The notes under the pieces were generated by a model. That model did no database searches. It had not been told where the DNA came from and was given only the letters and a program-made list of their open reading frames with translations. This document shows positions 42,119 to 50,567 of a stretch of 64,000 bases of DNA, piece by piece. This DNA comes from Caldicoprobacter guelmensis (GTDB lineage: Bacteria; Bacillota; Clostridia; Caldicoprobacterales; Caldicoprobacteraceae), in contig NZ_JAFBDW010000004.1 of assembly GCF_016908415.1 (NCBI RefSeq), positions 1 to 64,000 on the forward strand, read 5' to 3'. Each line of letters starts with the position of its first letter. Positions within the stretch are counted from its first letter, which is position 1. The position numbers and the translations under genes were made by a program.

Positions 42119-42988
42119 ATGAGTTTTAGCAAATACAAAGATAAGATGAAAAAAGCATTTAGTAGGCAGGCGCTTAAGGACTTCTGGAACAAGCAGGGCT
42201 TCTATATCATCCTGTTTATATGCATTTGCGCAATAGGTGCTACCGCATTTTTGACCTCCCTTGATAGAGAAGAAGCGCAAAGGTCGGAAGAGGCTGAAGA
42301 TGATATGACAGTTCAGGAACAAACACAGGATGATGTTAATGAACAGCCAGTACAACAGGCGGATGCTGACGAAAAGGTGGAGATAAAGATAAAAGACGTG
42401 GTAAAAGGTGAAGATAGCCAGGGGCAACAAAATCAAGCATCATCTCAGGGACAAGCCTACAAAGATGACCATAGCAGTGGTAAATCCAAAGTTGCAGTAA
42501 ATAAGGCTGTGGTGAGTGGCACAAAGGCTAGGCCTGAGGTTGTAAAGACGAGCGCTTCAGCTCAGACACAAAAACCCTCTGGAATTTTGATGAAAAAGCC
42601 CGTGGATGGAAATATAATAGTGGACTTTGCTACCGACCATTTGCAGTATTCCAAAACGCTTAAGGAGTGGACAACCCATCCGGGAATCGACATTGAAAGC
42701 CCACAGGGAAGTCCGGTAAAAGCTGCAATGGATGGGGTAATAGAATCTATAGAAGAAGATTCTTTGATGGGCATTGTAATCACCATTGATCATGGAAACG
42801 GGCTTAAAACGCGGTATGCCAATCTTTCCACCAAAGACATGGTGAGGGTCAATCAGCAGGTGAAAATGGGCCAGGTCATAAGTGGGGTGGGCAGGACGGC
42901 AATAAGCGAGATATTGGATCCGCCGCATGTCCACTTTGAAGTATTAAAGGACGGGAAGAATGTTGACCCCAAGAACTATCTAGAGTGA
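42119..42988 (+). CDS. spoIIQ: SpoIIQ-like M23 metallopeptidase
   Basis: Forespore protein that meets SpoIIIAH across the intermembrane space. The 289-residue protein has a transmembrane helix (about 29-47), a Gln/Glu/Asp-rich linker (about 50-150) and a LytM/M23 domain (about 155-289). Zinc ligands H187 and D191 (HPGID) and H270/H272 (HVH) are all present. B. subtilis SpoIIQ has lost a zinc ligand, but clostridial SpoIIQ keeps them and is probably an active endopeptidase. Start ATG follows AAAGGGAGGTGG. Confidence 0.92.
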   Translation: MSFSKYKDKMKKAFSRQALKDFWNKQGFYIILFICICAIGATAFLTSLDREEAQRSEEAEDDMTVQEQTQDDVNEQPVQQADADEKVEIKIKDVVKGEDSQGQQNQASSQGQAYKDDHSSGKSKVAVNKAVVSGTKARPEVVKTSASAQTQKPSGILMKKPVDGNIIVDFATDHLQYSKTLKEWTTHPGIDIESPQGSPVKAAMDGVIESIEEDSLMGIVITIDHGNGLKTRYANLSTKDMVRVNQQVKMGQVISGVGRTAISEILDPPHVHFEVLKDGKNVDPKNYLE

Positions 42989-43027
42989 AGGGCTCCGTAA
43001 ATTGGTTTTACGGGGCTCTTTTTTTAT
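42988..43027 (+). terminator. Terminator-like hairpin after spoIIQ
   Basis: GGGCTCCGTAAA and TTTACGGGGCTC pair almost perfectly across a 4-nt loop and are followed by seven T. Confidence 0.85.
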
Positions 43028-43101
43028 CTTTATTCTTCTATATAAGTTATTTTCTGCATAATTATTGTATCAAAGGGATTGCCGTAAGGGGGGTCTTAGA
43101 C

Positions 43102-43362
43102 TTGAAGGATTATATTGAGGAAAGGGTTCTTGAAGTGGCCAATTACATGATTCAATCAAAAGCTACCGTTAGAGAGGTGGCTAAAGTTTTCAAAGTAAGC
43201 AAAAGTACGGTACATAAGGATGTTTCTGAACGCCTTCCTAAAATCAATCCAATTCTGTGGGAAGAGGTGAAAAAGGTACTGGAATACAATAAGGCTGAAC
43301 GGCATATAAGAGGAGGTAAGGCTACCCGACTAAAATACAAAAAGATAAAAGAACAAAATTAA
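43102..43362 (+). CDS. spoIIID: Sporulation transcription factor SpoIIID
   Basis: Mother-cell switch protein that modulates the SigE and SigK regulons. TTG 43102, behind AAGGGGGG, yields 86 residues starting MKDYIEERVLEVANYMI, which aligns with the B. subtilis N-terminus; the longer frame runs back through the spoIIQ terminator. The helix-turn-helix is TVREVAKVFKVSKSTVHKDV, and the C-terminal basic stretch RHIRGGKATRLKYKK adds minor-groove contact. Confidence 0.95.
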   Translation: MKDYIEERVLEVANYMIQSKATVREVAKVFKVSKSTVHKDVSERLPKINPILWEEVKKVLEYNKAERHIRGGKATRLKYKKIKEQN

Positions 43363-43449
43363 AAAAACAAAGAGGATTTTTGGGAAAAAAGTAGAATATT
43401 CTAATAGAAATTTTGGGTTTGTAAAAAACAAAAGAAAGGATAGATACGC

Positions 43450-44484
43450 GTGTTGGTGTTTAAAGATATAGGCATTGATCTGGGGACGGCCAGCGTTTTG
43501 GTTTACGTAAAAGGGAAGGGTATTGTGCTCAGGGAGCCATCAGTGGTTGCTATTGACAATAATACCAAGAAGATACTTGCAGTGGGTGAAGAGGCTCGGA
43601 AGATGATAGGTAGGACCCCCGGGAATATAGTGGCAATTCGACCGCTTCGGGATGGGGTTATATCGGACTATGAGGTTACCGAGAAGATGCTTCGGTATTT
43701 TCTACGTAAAGTATGCGGGCACCCGCTGATTTTTAAGCCTCGCGTGATGGTATGTGTACCAAGTGGAGCTACTGAGGTGGAAAAGCGGGCTGTACTGGAT
43801 GCTGCTTATGAGGCGGGTGCCAGGCGTACATATCTTATAGAAGAGCCCATTGCAGCTGCTATTGGAGCTGGAATTGATATAAGCAAGCCTTGCGGCAACA
43901 TGGTGGTAGATATAGGGGGCGGTACTACAAACATCGCAGTTATATCCCTGGGCGGCATAGTGGTGTCAGACTCTATAAAAGTAGCCGGGGACAAGTTTGA
44001 TGAAGCCATAATACGTTATATGCGAAAGAAGTATAACCTCCTCATAGGAGAGAGAACGGCCGAAGACATAAAGATAAAAGTGGGTTCAGCTGTTCCACGG
44101 CCAGATGGGCCATCAATGATGGTAACCGGTAGGAATTTGATTTCGGGATTGCCAAAATCGGTAACGGTTACTTCCAACGATGTAGTGGAGGCTTTGGAGG
44201 AGCCTCTTCAGGCAATTGTTGAGGCGGTACATGCCATGCTGGAGAAAACGCCCCCTGAACTGGCATCTGATATACACGAGCGAGGAATTATCATGGTAGG
44301 CGGTGGTGCACTGCTCTATGGTATGGACCAGCTTTTGCAGAAGCATACTCAGATTCCCGTTCATGTGATGGAGGATGCTATATCTTGTGTTGCCCTTGGG
44401 ACAGGCAAAGCCCTGGAGGCTCTTGATGTCTATGGGTCTATGGCTGTTATGGAATACTCTCGAGGAGCGGCCTATCAGGGATGA
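43450..44484 (+). CDS. mbl: Actin-like cell-shape protein Mbl/MreB
   Basis: Actin-fold ATPase filament that guides lateral wall synthesis. The 344-residue protein starts at GTG 43450 with AAAGGA 9 bp before. Motifs: IGIDLGTASVLVYVKGKG (phosphate 1), VVDIGGGTTNIAVISLGG (phosphate 2) and GIIMVGGGALLYGMDQLL (adenosine). Order spoIIID-mbl-flhO-flhP matches B. subtilis, which supports Mbl rather than MreB or MreBH. A 12-bp AT palindrome (43392-43403) lies in the upstream gap. Confidence 0.94.
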   Translation: MLVFKDIGIDLGTASVLVYVKGKGIVLREPSVVAIDNNTKKILAVGEEARKMIGRTPGNIVAIRPLRDGVISDYEVTEKMLRYFLRKVCGHPLIFKPRVMVCVPSGATEVEKRAVLDAAYEAGARRTYLIEEPIAAAIGAGIDISKPCGNMVVDIGGGTTNIAVISLGGIVVSDSIKVAGDKFDEAIIRYMRKKYNLLIGERTAEDIKIKVGSAVPRPDGPSMMVTGRNLISGLPKSVTVTSNDVVEALEEPLQAIVEAVHAMLEKTPPELASDIHERGIIMVGGGALLYGMDQLLQKHTQIPVHVMEDAISCVALGTGKALEALDVYGSMAVMEYSRGAAYQG

Positions 44485-44607
44485 TGGTATAAATGTTGAG
44501 CTGTCATTATCGTGAGATTTCAGTTGAGGTGTTAAAGTCAATTTCAATGTGTGACGATATTATTAATAAAGGATAAAATTCCACGTTTATATGGGACGGT
44601 GCTGAAA

Positions 44608-45363
44608 ATGGTGAGAGGTTTATATGCTGCGGCTACCGGTATGATAAATCAGGCAACAAGGCTGGACAAGGTGGCCAACAACATTGCCAACGTAAATACG
44701 CGGGGGTTTAAACGAGACCAAGTGGTGAGCCGTGCGTTTGATGAAGAGCTGTTGTTAAGGGTTGATAAGGGACAAGTTCCTTTCGACAGGCATATAGGCA
44801 CCATAAATCACGGCGTTTATGTGGATAGGGTCATAACCTCGTTTGAGCAGGGGGTCTTACAGGAGACGGGTGAACCTACTCATGTGGCCATCAGGGGGGA
44901 CGGCTTTTTTGTCATACTTACGGAGGAAGGCGAAAGGTATACCCGAGACGGTGGGTTTATGCTGGACAACCAAGGACGTCTGGTGACGGTTGATGGATGG
45001 CCAGTGGCTGGAGAAAGAGGTCCGATATTTATAGAAAGCCGGGATTTTGTAATTGATTCCCAGGGCAATGTGATAGTGGATGGCGTGTACCTTGATCGGC
45101 TGAGGCTAGTAAACTTCCAAAACCTTCAAGCCTTGAGAAAAGTAGGCCACAACCTTTACATAAATCCTGATCCTGAAAACAATCCTGAAGTGGCATTTGC
45201 AGGGGAAGTTGCTCAGGGGTTCGTTGAAGGTTCCAATGTGGATGTGGTGCGGGAGACCGTTGATATGATAATAGCTGTACGCAATTATGAGTCTAACCAA
45301 AAGGTCATCAAGATGATAGATGGTGTGCTGTCCAAGACGGTAAACGAGCTGGGCAGAGTATAG
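44608..45363 (+). CDS. flhO: Flagellar basal-body rod/hook protein, FlhO-like
   Basis: A 251-residue FlgF/FlgG-family rod protein. The N-terminal MVRGLYAAATGMINQATRLDKVANNIANVNTRGFKRD and C-terminal VDVVRETVDMIIAVRNYESNQKVIKMID are the paired helices that build the axial rod. ATG 44608 gives the family N-terminus; the longer frame adds 19 unrelated residues. Paired with flhP 15 bp downstream and next to mbl, as in B. subtilis. Other flagellar genes are not in the window. Confidence 0.9.
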   Translation: MVRGLYAAATGMINQATRLDKVANNIANVNTRGFKRDQVVSRAFDEELLLRVDKGQVPFDRHIGTINHGVYVDRVITSFEQGVLQETGEPTHVAIRGDGFFVILTEEGERYTRDGGFMLDNQGRLVTVDGWPVAGERGPIFIESRDFVIDSQGNVIVDGVYLDRLRLVNFQNLQALRKVGHNLYINPDPENNPEVAFAGEVAQGFVEGSNVDVVRETVDMIIAVRNYESNQKVIKMIDGVLSKTVNELGRV

Positions 45364-45378
45364 AGGAGGTAGTAGTAA

Positions 45379-46104
45379 ATGATTAGGGCGTTGTACAGTT
45401 CGGCTTCAGCCATGGCGGCTCAGCAACAGAATCTGGATATAATATCCAATAATATTGCAAATATGAACACAGTGGCATACAAGAAGGTAAGGTCCGCTTT
45501 TCAGGATGCGCTTTATTCTGCTATGGATACCAGAAGAAGGCCTGAGCCGGTAAACCTGCAGATAGGGAATGGGGTGAGGGTAGCGGCCACCCAGCGCCAT
45601 TTCGGTTACGGAAAGATGCAGGAGACCGGTCGTCCTTTGGATTTTGCCATTGAAGGAGAAGGCTTTTTTGTACTTTTGCGTCCTGATGGAAGGCTGTGTT
45701 ATACCAGAGATGGGAGTTTCCAGATTTCAGCCGAACAAGTGGGCGAGAGGGTGGTAAAGCGCCTGGTTACCTCCCGCGGAGAGTATGTTTTGGATTTAAA
45801 TGGACAACCTTTAGAAGTAGATAACATGGACGCCATAGCAGGTCGTTTTGGTATAGCGGTGTTTCCTAATCCCGAAGGGCTTGAGGCCGTCGGCCATAAT
45901 TGTTTTGTGGAGACCGAGGCCAGTGGCCAGGCTGTGTACGGTTATCCAGCTACAGTGAGGCAGGGTTTTATAGAGCTATCAAACGTAGATTTGGCAGAGG
46001 AGATGGCCCAACTTATATTGGCACAAAGAGCCTATCAGCTCAGCGCAAGGGTTTTGCAGTCGGCCGATGAAATGGAGCGTTTGGCCAACAATTTAAGGGA
46101 ATAG
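45379..46104 (+). CDS. flhP: Flagellar basal-body rod/hook protein, FlhP-like
   Basis: A 241-residue FlgG-family rod protein. N-terminus MIRALYSSASAMAAQQQNLDIISNNIANMNTVAYKK and C-terminus VDLAEEMAQLILAQRAYQLSARVLQSADEM are diagnostic; the middle LDFAIEGEGFFVLLRPDGR is the D1 domain. AGAGGAGGTAGTAG precedes the start. Secreted by the flagellar type III apparatus. Confidence 0.92.
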   Translation: MIRALYSSASAMAAQQQNLDIISNNIANMNTVAYKKVRSAFQDALYSAMDTRRRPEPVNLQIGNGVRVAATQRHFGYGKMQETGRPLDFAIEGEGFFVLLRPDGRLCYTRDGSFQISAEQVGERVVKRLVTSRGEYVLDLNGQPLEVDNMDAIAGRFGIAVFPNPEGLEAVGHNCFVETEASGQAVYGYPATVRQGFIELSNVDLAEEMAQLILAQRAYQLSARVLQSADEMERLANNLRE

Positions 46105-46107
46105 AAA

Positions 46108-46169
46108 CTTTCTACTCTTAGAAAGGAAGGTGAACGCATTTATACCATCTTAATAAAGATGGGATTTTT
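46108..46169 (+). terminator. Tandem hairpins between flhP and fabZ
   Basis: CTTTCTA/TAGAAAG (46108-46125) is a small hairpin, and CCATCTT/AAGATGG (46145-46162) is a second hairpin followed by GATTTTTT. The second can end the flhP transcript; a GGAAGG between them has no start codon in reach. Confidence 0.5.
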
Positions 46170-46183
46170 TGCGGTTGTATATG

Positions 46184-46618
46184 ATGAAGATAGAAGAAAT
46201 AATGAAATGTATACCACACCGTTATCCTTTTTTATTGATTGATCGAATCATTGAGTTTGAACCAGGTAAGAGAGCGGTGGGAATAAAAAATGTTACAATA
46301 AATGAATGGTTCTTTCAAGGGCATTTCCCCTCAACGCCTATAATGCCAGGGGTGTTGATACTTGAAGCGCTTGCTCAGCTGGGAGCCGTGGTGGTGCTTT
46401 ATGGAGAACAAAATAGGGGTAAGATACCTGTTTTTGCAGGGGTAGATAAGCTGCGCTTCCGCAGGCAGGTTGTTCCGGGCGATCAGCTACGCCTTGAAGC
46501 CGAAATCAGCAAGATGAAGGGGTCGATGGGCAAAGGGACGGTAAGGGCTTTAGTGGATGGTGAAGTGGCTGTAGAAGGAGAGGTCATGTTTGCCCTGGTT
46601 GATAAAAAGGGTGATTGA
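46184..46618 (+). CDS. fabZ: 3-hydroxyacyl-[acyl-carrier-protein] dehydratase FabZ
   Basis: Hot-dog-fold dehydratase of fatty acid elongation, 144 residues from ATG 46184. The catalytic His lies in FFQGHFPSTPIMPGVLILEALAQLGAV, with the Glu in the same segment. N-terminus MKIEEIMKCIPHRYPFLLIDRI fits the family. No good ribosome-binding site is visible before either ATG (46181, 46184), which is unusual for this window. fabZ follows flhP in B. subtilis (ywpB). Confidence 0.94.
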   Translation: MKIEEIMKCIPHRYPFLLIDRIIEFEPGKRAVGIKNVTINEWFFQGHFPSTPIMPGVLILEALAQLGAVVVLYGEQNRGKIPVFAGVDKLRFRRQVVPGDQLRLEAEISKMKGSMGKGTVRALVDGEVAVEGEVMFALVDKKGD

Positions 46619-46629
46619 AATGGCCAATA

Positions 46630-47340
46630 TCAGTCCCAAAGATTGCGATTGTGCTTGTTTTTGAGGGCGGTTAAAAATCTCATCCTTATATCAGGAAATG
46701 TTTTTGCTAAAGAACGCACCAGCTTTTTCATCTCTTGGCGCTGGGTGTGTCCGGCAGCGGGGCAGGGACTTTGGACTATCGGTAGGTTGTGGCGCTTTGC
46801 GGCTCCGATGACCTCAGGTTCTGGTGCATAGATTAGCGGCCGTATTACCGTAATTCCTTTTCTGTCAAGGTACGTTACTGGCGAAAAGGTGTTAAAGCGC
46901 CCTTCGTAGAAAAGGCTAAGGAAAAACGTCTCTATGGTGTCGTCTAAGTTGTGGCCCAAAGCAACCTTTTTGCATCCCAGTTCCAACGCGACATCATGCA
47001 GGGCTCCCCGCCTCATGCGTGCGCAAAGCGAACATGGATTGGTTTCTTTTCTGGTCTCAAATATTATCTTTCCGATCAAGGTATGTTTTACAGTATAAGG
47101 TACACCTAGTTCTTTACAAAATGCCTCAATGGGTGATGTGTCAAAGCCTTCAAAACCCATGGTAAGGGTTATGGCTTCTATATGAAAGGGAACGGGTGAA
47201 AAGTATTGATACAGCTTAAGGGCTTTGAGCAAGAGTAGGCTGTCTTTGCCTCCTGATACCCCTACTGCAATTCTGTCCCCTTCTTGTATCATTTGGAAGT
47301 CTTCTACAGCTTTTCTGAGATAACCTAATATTCTTCTCAT
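46630..47340 (-). CDS. ttcA: TtcA-like tRNA 2-thiocytidine synthetase
   Basis: The only minus-strand gene in the window. The 236-residue PP-loop ATPase has SGGKDS at 29-34 and three cysteines (C103, C106, C193) that match the [4Fe-4S] ligands of TtcA, which installs s2C at position 32 of some tRNAs. HNLDDTIETFFLSLFYEGR is also characteristic. TilS is excluded by the missing C-terminal domains and by these cysteines. Convergent with fabZ, with only 11 bp between stops and no clear bidirectional terminator. Confidence 0.88.
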   Translation of the reverse strand: MRRILGYLRKAVEDFQMIQEGDRIAVGVSGGKDSLLLLKALKLYQYFSPVPFHIEAITLTMGFEGFDTSPIEAFCKELGVPYTVKHTLIGKIIFETRKETNPCSLCARMRRGALHDVALELGCKKVALGHNLDDTIETFFLSLFYEGRFNTFSPVTYLDRKGITVIRPLIYAPEPEVIGAAKRHNLPIVQSPCPAAGHTQRQEMKKLVRSLAKTFPDIRMRFLTALKNKHNRNLWD

Positions 47341-47442
47341 GGTGTGCAGGTGCGCCAGATTTCATTTCCAGTAAAAAAAGACGCCCTTCTTCTCTCCTTT
47401 CTAGTAGTAGAGTTTAAAAATAATACTTTCAAAGGCTCTTTC

Positions 47443-47471
47443 ATTATACCACAGTTGCTTTGGATAGTTAA
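47443..47471 (-). promoter_or_regulatory. Promoter of ttcA (minus strand)
   Basis: Read on the minus strand, TTAACT and TATAAT are separated by 17 bp, about 100 bp before the ttcA start. The rest of the 389-bp gap to purR holds the purR promoter and otherwise AT-rich DNA in which I see no gene. Confidence 0.5.
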
Positions 47472-47647
47472 TACATACTTTTTTGCACAAGGCATATCAG
47501 TCAATCAAGGCTTTTATATTTATTTGAGGTAGAATAGGTTTTGAGTGTGCCCGTTGGTTAAAAGTTGGAGTGAAACAGATTTTTGCATAAAGGATTTAAT
47601 GAAAAGGCAGATATTATTGAATTTACCAAATAAAAAGTAAAAAAATA

Positions 47648-47677
47648 TTCAGTATTTTGTCGCATTTGTGGTATAAT
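47648..47677 (+). promoter_or_regulatory. Promoter of purR
   Basis: A good TATAAT (47672-47677) with a weak -35 TTCAGT (47648-47653), spacer 18 bp, 50 bp before the purR start. No PurBox pair was recognised. Confidence 0.5.
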
Positions 47678-47729
47678 CTATTACAAGTGGAAGCGAAATT
47701 TTGGATTTTTGGTTAAAAGGAGATGGGGT

Positions 47730-48539
47730 ATGAACAAATTCAGCAGAAGCGAGAGAATTGGCGTTATGACTAAAATTTTATCCGATAGGCCCAATCAAAT
47801 TCACACGTTGAATTATTTTGGAGAATTGTTTGGTGTGGCCAAATCTACCATCAGCGAAGACGTGATGGCTTTACGCCGAGCTTTGAAGGCTTTTAATCTT
47901 GGCAACTTGGAGACGATGGTAGGAGCAGCAGGAGGAATTAAGTATGTACCCCAGCCTGACGAGGAGTACGTCTCGAATTTTATACAGGACCTGTGCAATA
48001 AGCTGTCTGAGCCCGAGCGCATTTTGCCCGGCGGCTTCCTATATATAGCTGACCTTTTATTTACGCCCCATATAGTGCAGCAAGTGGGAGAGATCATGGC
48101 TTCGCGTTTTTATGAGGCCAGTCCCGATTTTGTAATTACTGTGGAAACCAAGGGTATTCCCATTGCCATGATGACGGCTAGGGCGCTCAACTGCCCAGTG
48201 GTGGTTGCTCGAAGGGATAACGAGGTTACAGAAGGTTCCGTCGTTACCATAAATTACGTTTCTGCCTCTTCTAAGAGGATTCAGACCATGTCGCTTGCTA
48301 AGAGAGCGGTTAAGGAAGGTCAGCGAGCCTTGATCATCGATGACTTCATGAGGGGCGGCGGTACAGCTAAGGGCATGGTGGACCTGCTTAAGGAGTTCAA
48401 TGTTGATATAGTGGGTGTAGGGGTGATGATTGCTACTGAGCAGCCAAAACATAAGATGGTAGAGCAGTACGTTGCGCTCATCCAGCTCAAAGAGGTAGAT
48501 GAAGTGGGGCGAAAAGTAGTGGTGCAGCCGGCTTTATAA
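47730..48539 (+). CDS. purR: Purine operon repressor PurR
   Basis: DNA-binding repressor of purine synthesis whose PRPP-binding domain senses purine status. ATG 47730 follows AAAAGGAGATGGGG and gives 269 residues. The N-terminal winged helix ends at TISEDVMALRRALKAF; the PRTase-like domain holds ALIIDDFMRGGGTAKGM, the PRPP loop. The next gene in B. subtilis, yabJ, is missing and spoVG follows directly. Confidence 0.95.
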   Translation: MNKFSRSERIGVMTKILSDRPNQIHTLNYFGELFGVAKSTISEDVMALRRALKAFNLGNLETMVGAAGGIKYVPQPDEEYVSNFIQDLCNKLSEPERILPGGFLYIADLLFTPHIVQQVGEIMASRFYEASPDFVITVETKGIPIAMMTARALNCPVVVARRDNEVTEGSVVTINYVSASSKRIQTMSLAKRAVKEGQRALIIDDFMRGGGTAKGMVDLLKEFNVDIVGVGVMIATEQPKHKMVEQYVALIQLKEVDEVGRKVVVQPAL

Positions 48540-48634
48540 AAATTTTATTAATTTAAGAAGGAGTATAGGTTTTTTTGGCGAATTAATATCTTTAAGCAAT
48601 TATTGTTTCATCAACTGGAAGGTGGTGAGCTAAC

Positions 48635-48895
48635 ATGAATGTGACCGATGTTCGCGTTCGGAAAGTCAAGGGTGAAGGGCGAATGAAGGCAGTGGCATCG
48701 GTTACCTTTGATGATGCATTTGTGGTGCACGACATCAAGGTAATTGAAGGCGATAATGGGATGTTCATTGCCATGCCTAGCCGGAAAACCCCTGATGGGG
48801 AATATCGCGATATTGCCCATCCCATAAATTCCGAAACACGAACGCAGCTTCAAACGCTCATTTTAGAAAAGTACAATAAAATGAGCGAAGAATAA
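48635..48895 (+). CDS. spoVG: SpoVG family nucleic-acid-binding regulator
   Basis: An 86-residue protein starting MNVTDVRVRKVKGEGRMKAVASVTFDD, with FIAMPSRKTPDGEYRDIAHPIN strongly conserved. SpoVG proteins bind DNA and RNA and influence septation, sporulation and virulence. Start follows GGAAGGTGGTGAGC. Flanked by a strong terminator. Confidence 0.96.
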   Translation: MNVTDVRVRKVKGEGRMKAVASVTFDDAFVVHDIKVIEGDNGMFIAMPSRKTPDGEYRDIAHPINSETRTQLQTLILEKYNKMSEE

Positions 48896-48936
48896 GCTTT
48901 AAAGGAGAGCATAGCCTCTCCTTTAAAGCTTGTTTT
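48894..48936 (+). terminator. Terminator after spoVG
   Basis: A 15-bp perfect stem with arms 48895-48909 and 48916-48930 begins on the last base of the spoVG stop codon; TGTTTTT follows. Confidence 0.93.
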
Positions 48937-49011
48937 TGGGTTTTTTTGTGGCAGTGGGTCATCTTAAGGCATTTAAAATCGCCACCTTCAAATCTAACAA
49001 TTTATGGACCA

Positions 49012-49040
49012 ATGACAGTATTTTTGCATTATGATATAAT
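49012..49040 (+). promoter_or_regulatory. Promoter of glmU
   Basis: ATGACA (49012-49017) and TATAAT (49035-49040) with a 17-bp spacer, 43 bp before the glmU start. Confidence 0.6.
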
Positions 49041-49083
49041 AGCGATGGTGTTGCAAAATTTTTAGGTAAAGGGGAATAGGTGA

Positions 49084-50481
49084 ATGGAAAAACAGGTTTT
49101 TTCCGTTATTTTGGCTGCTGGCGAAGGGACTAGGATGAAATCCAATAGACCGAAGGTGTTACATCAGGTCTGTGGGTATCCCATAATAGAGTATGTGGTT
49201 CGAGTAGCTTCCGAGGTATCGGACGACTTGCCGGTTGTGGTGGTGGGCCACAAAGCAGAGGAGGTTAAGCAATACCTCGGAGACAGGGTGAGATACGCTT
49301 ATCAACCGCAGCAGTTGGGCACCGGGCATGCCGTGATGATGGCTAAGCCAGCCTTTGAGGATAAAGAGGGTTATGTCGTGGTACTTGCAGGGGATGCGCC
49401 TTTAATTCGAAGCTGCACCCTCCAGCAGATGGTTCAGCACGCTGTCGCGGGAAGGTATGGCGCAGTGGTGCTCTCTGCGTTTGTGGATGACCCTACAGGT
49501 TATGGGCGGATAGTACGCAATGAGAATGGAGACTTGGAGAGGATTGTGGAACACAGGGATGCTACAGGAGAACAGCAAAAGATACGAGAGATAAATTCCT
49601 CAATTTACTGTTTCGATATTCAGCTTTTATTTTCCAGCCTTGAAAAGCTGAACAATAGTAATTCTCAAGGAGAATATTATTTAACTGATGTGATTGAAAT
49701 TATGAAACGCCAGGGTATCAAAGTAGGAGTGCTGATGGCGCAGGATGCCGACGAGGTGTTGGGCATAAACACCAGAGCACAACTGGCCGAAGTGGATAGA
49801 AAGATGCGCTTGAGGATTAATAGGTCTCATATGGAAAAAGGGGTGACCATAATAGACCCTGAGCATACCTACATCGGTCTGGATGTGGTGATTGGGTGCG
49901 ATACAGTGGTTTATCCTGGCAATGTGATAGAAGGCAGTACAGTTATTGGGGAGGATTGCGTAATTTATCCCAATAATCGTATAGTGAACTCGGTCATAGG
50001 GAACGGTGTGAAGATACAGGCATCGGTGATTTTGGATAGCCGCATTGGCGATTTGACGACAGTGGGGCCATATGCTTATCTTCGCCCTGGGAGCGTCATA
50101 GGTAGTGGTGTGCGCATTGGCGATTTCGTTGAGATAAAGAACTCTACTATAGGTGACGGTACCAAAATTTCTCATCTGACATATGTTGGGGATGCTGAGG
50201 TGGGTAAAGAGGTCAACCTGGGTTGTGGAGTGGTGTTCGTCAATTACGATGGTTTTAAAAAGCACAGGACGGTGGTAGAGGACAGGGCTTTTATAGGCTG
50301 CAATGTCAACCTTGTGGCACCGGTGAAGGTAGGACGAGAGGCGTATATAGCCGCGGGGTCTACCATTACCGAAGATGTCCCTGACAAGGCGTTGGCTATT
50401 GCCAGAGAGCGCCAGATAAACAAGCAAGGTTGGGTGGAACGGCGAAGGCAGAAGTTTCAGGGCATGCAGTCCCATGAATAG
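49084..50481 (+). CDS. glmU: Bifunctional UDP-N-acetylglucosamine pyrophosphorylase/GlcN-1-P acetyltransferase
   Basis: Makes UDP-GlcNAc for peptidoglycan in two steps. The uridylyltransferase domain (about 1-230) has LAAGEGTRMKSNRPKVLHQVCG and GTGHAVM; the left-handed beta-helix acetyltransferase domain (about 250-450) has hexapeptide repeats and the catalytic-region HLTYVGDAEVGKEVNLGCG followed by NYDGFKKHRT. Length 465 matches family. Start follows AAAGGGGAATAGG. Confidence 0.97.
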   Translation: MEKQVFSVILAAGEGTRMKSNRPKVLHQVCGYPIIEYVVRVASEVSDDLPVVVVGHKAEEVKQYLGDRVRYAYQPQQLGTGHAVMMAKPAFEDKEGYVVVLAGDAPLIRSCTLQQMVQHAVAGRYGAVVLSAFVDDPTGYGRIVRNENGDLERIVEHRDATGEQQKIREINSSIYCFDIQLLFSSLEKLNNSNSQGEYYLTDVIEIMKRQGIKVGVLMAQDADEVLGINTRAQLAEVDRKMRLRINRSHMEKGVTIIDPEHTYIGLDVVIGCDTVVYPGNVIEGSTVIGEDCVIYPNNRIVNSVIGNGVKIQASVILDSRIGDLTTVGPYAYLRPGSVIGSGVRIGDFVEIKNSTIGDGTKISHLTYVGDAEVGKEVNLGCGVVFVNYDGFKKHRTVVEDRAFIGCNVNLVAPVKVGREAYIAAGSTITEDVPDKALAIARERQINKQGWVERRRQKFQGMQSHE

Positions 50482-50567
50482 ATATTTAAAATATTAAAGG
50501 GCGTTTTTGTGCGTGCAGTGGAGTTTAAAAGATTATAAAAAACACGAAAGAAAGGAGAAGGCTTCAG

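Noticed and set aside
47344..47532. A 62-codon + strand frame in the ttcA-purR gap
   Set aside because: It lies over the ttcA leader and promoter, has no ribosome-binding site and no family features.
49681..50475. A 264-codon minus-strand frame
   Set aside because: It lies entirely antisense to glmU, whose domains account for the sequence; the translation has no domain features.
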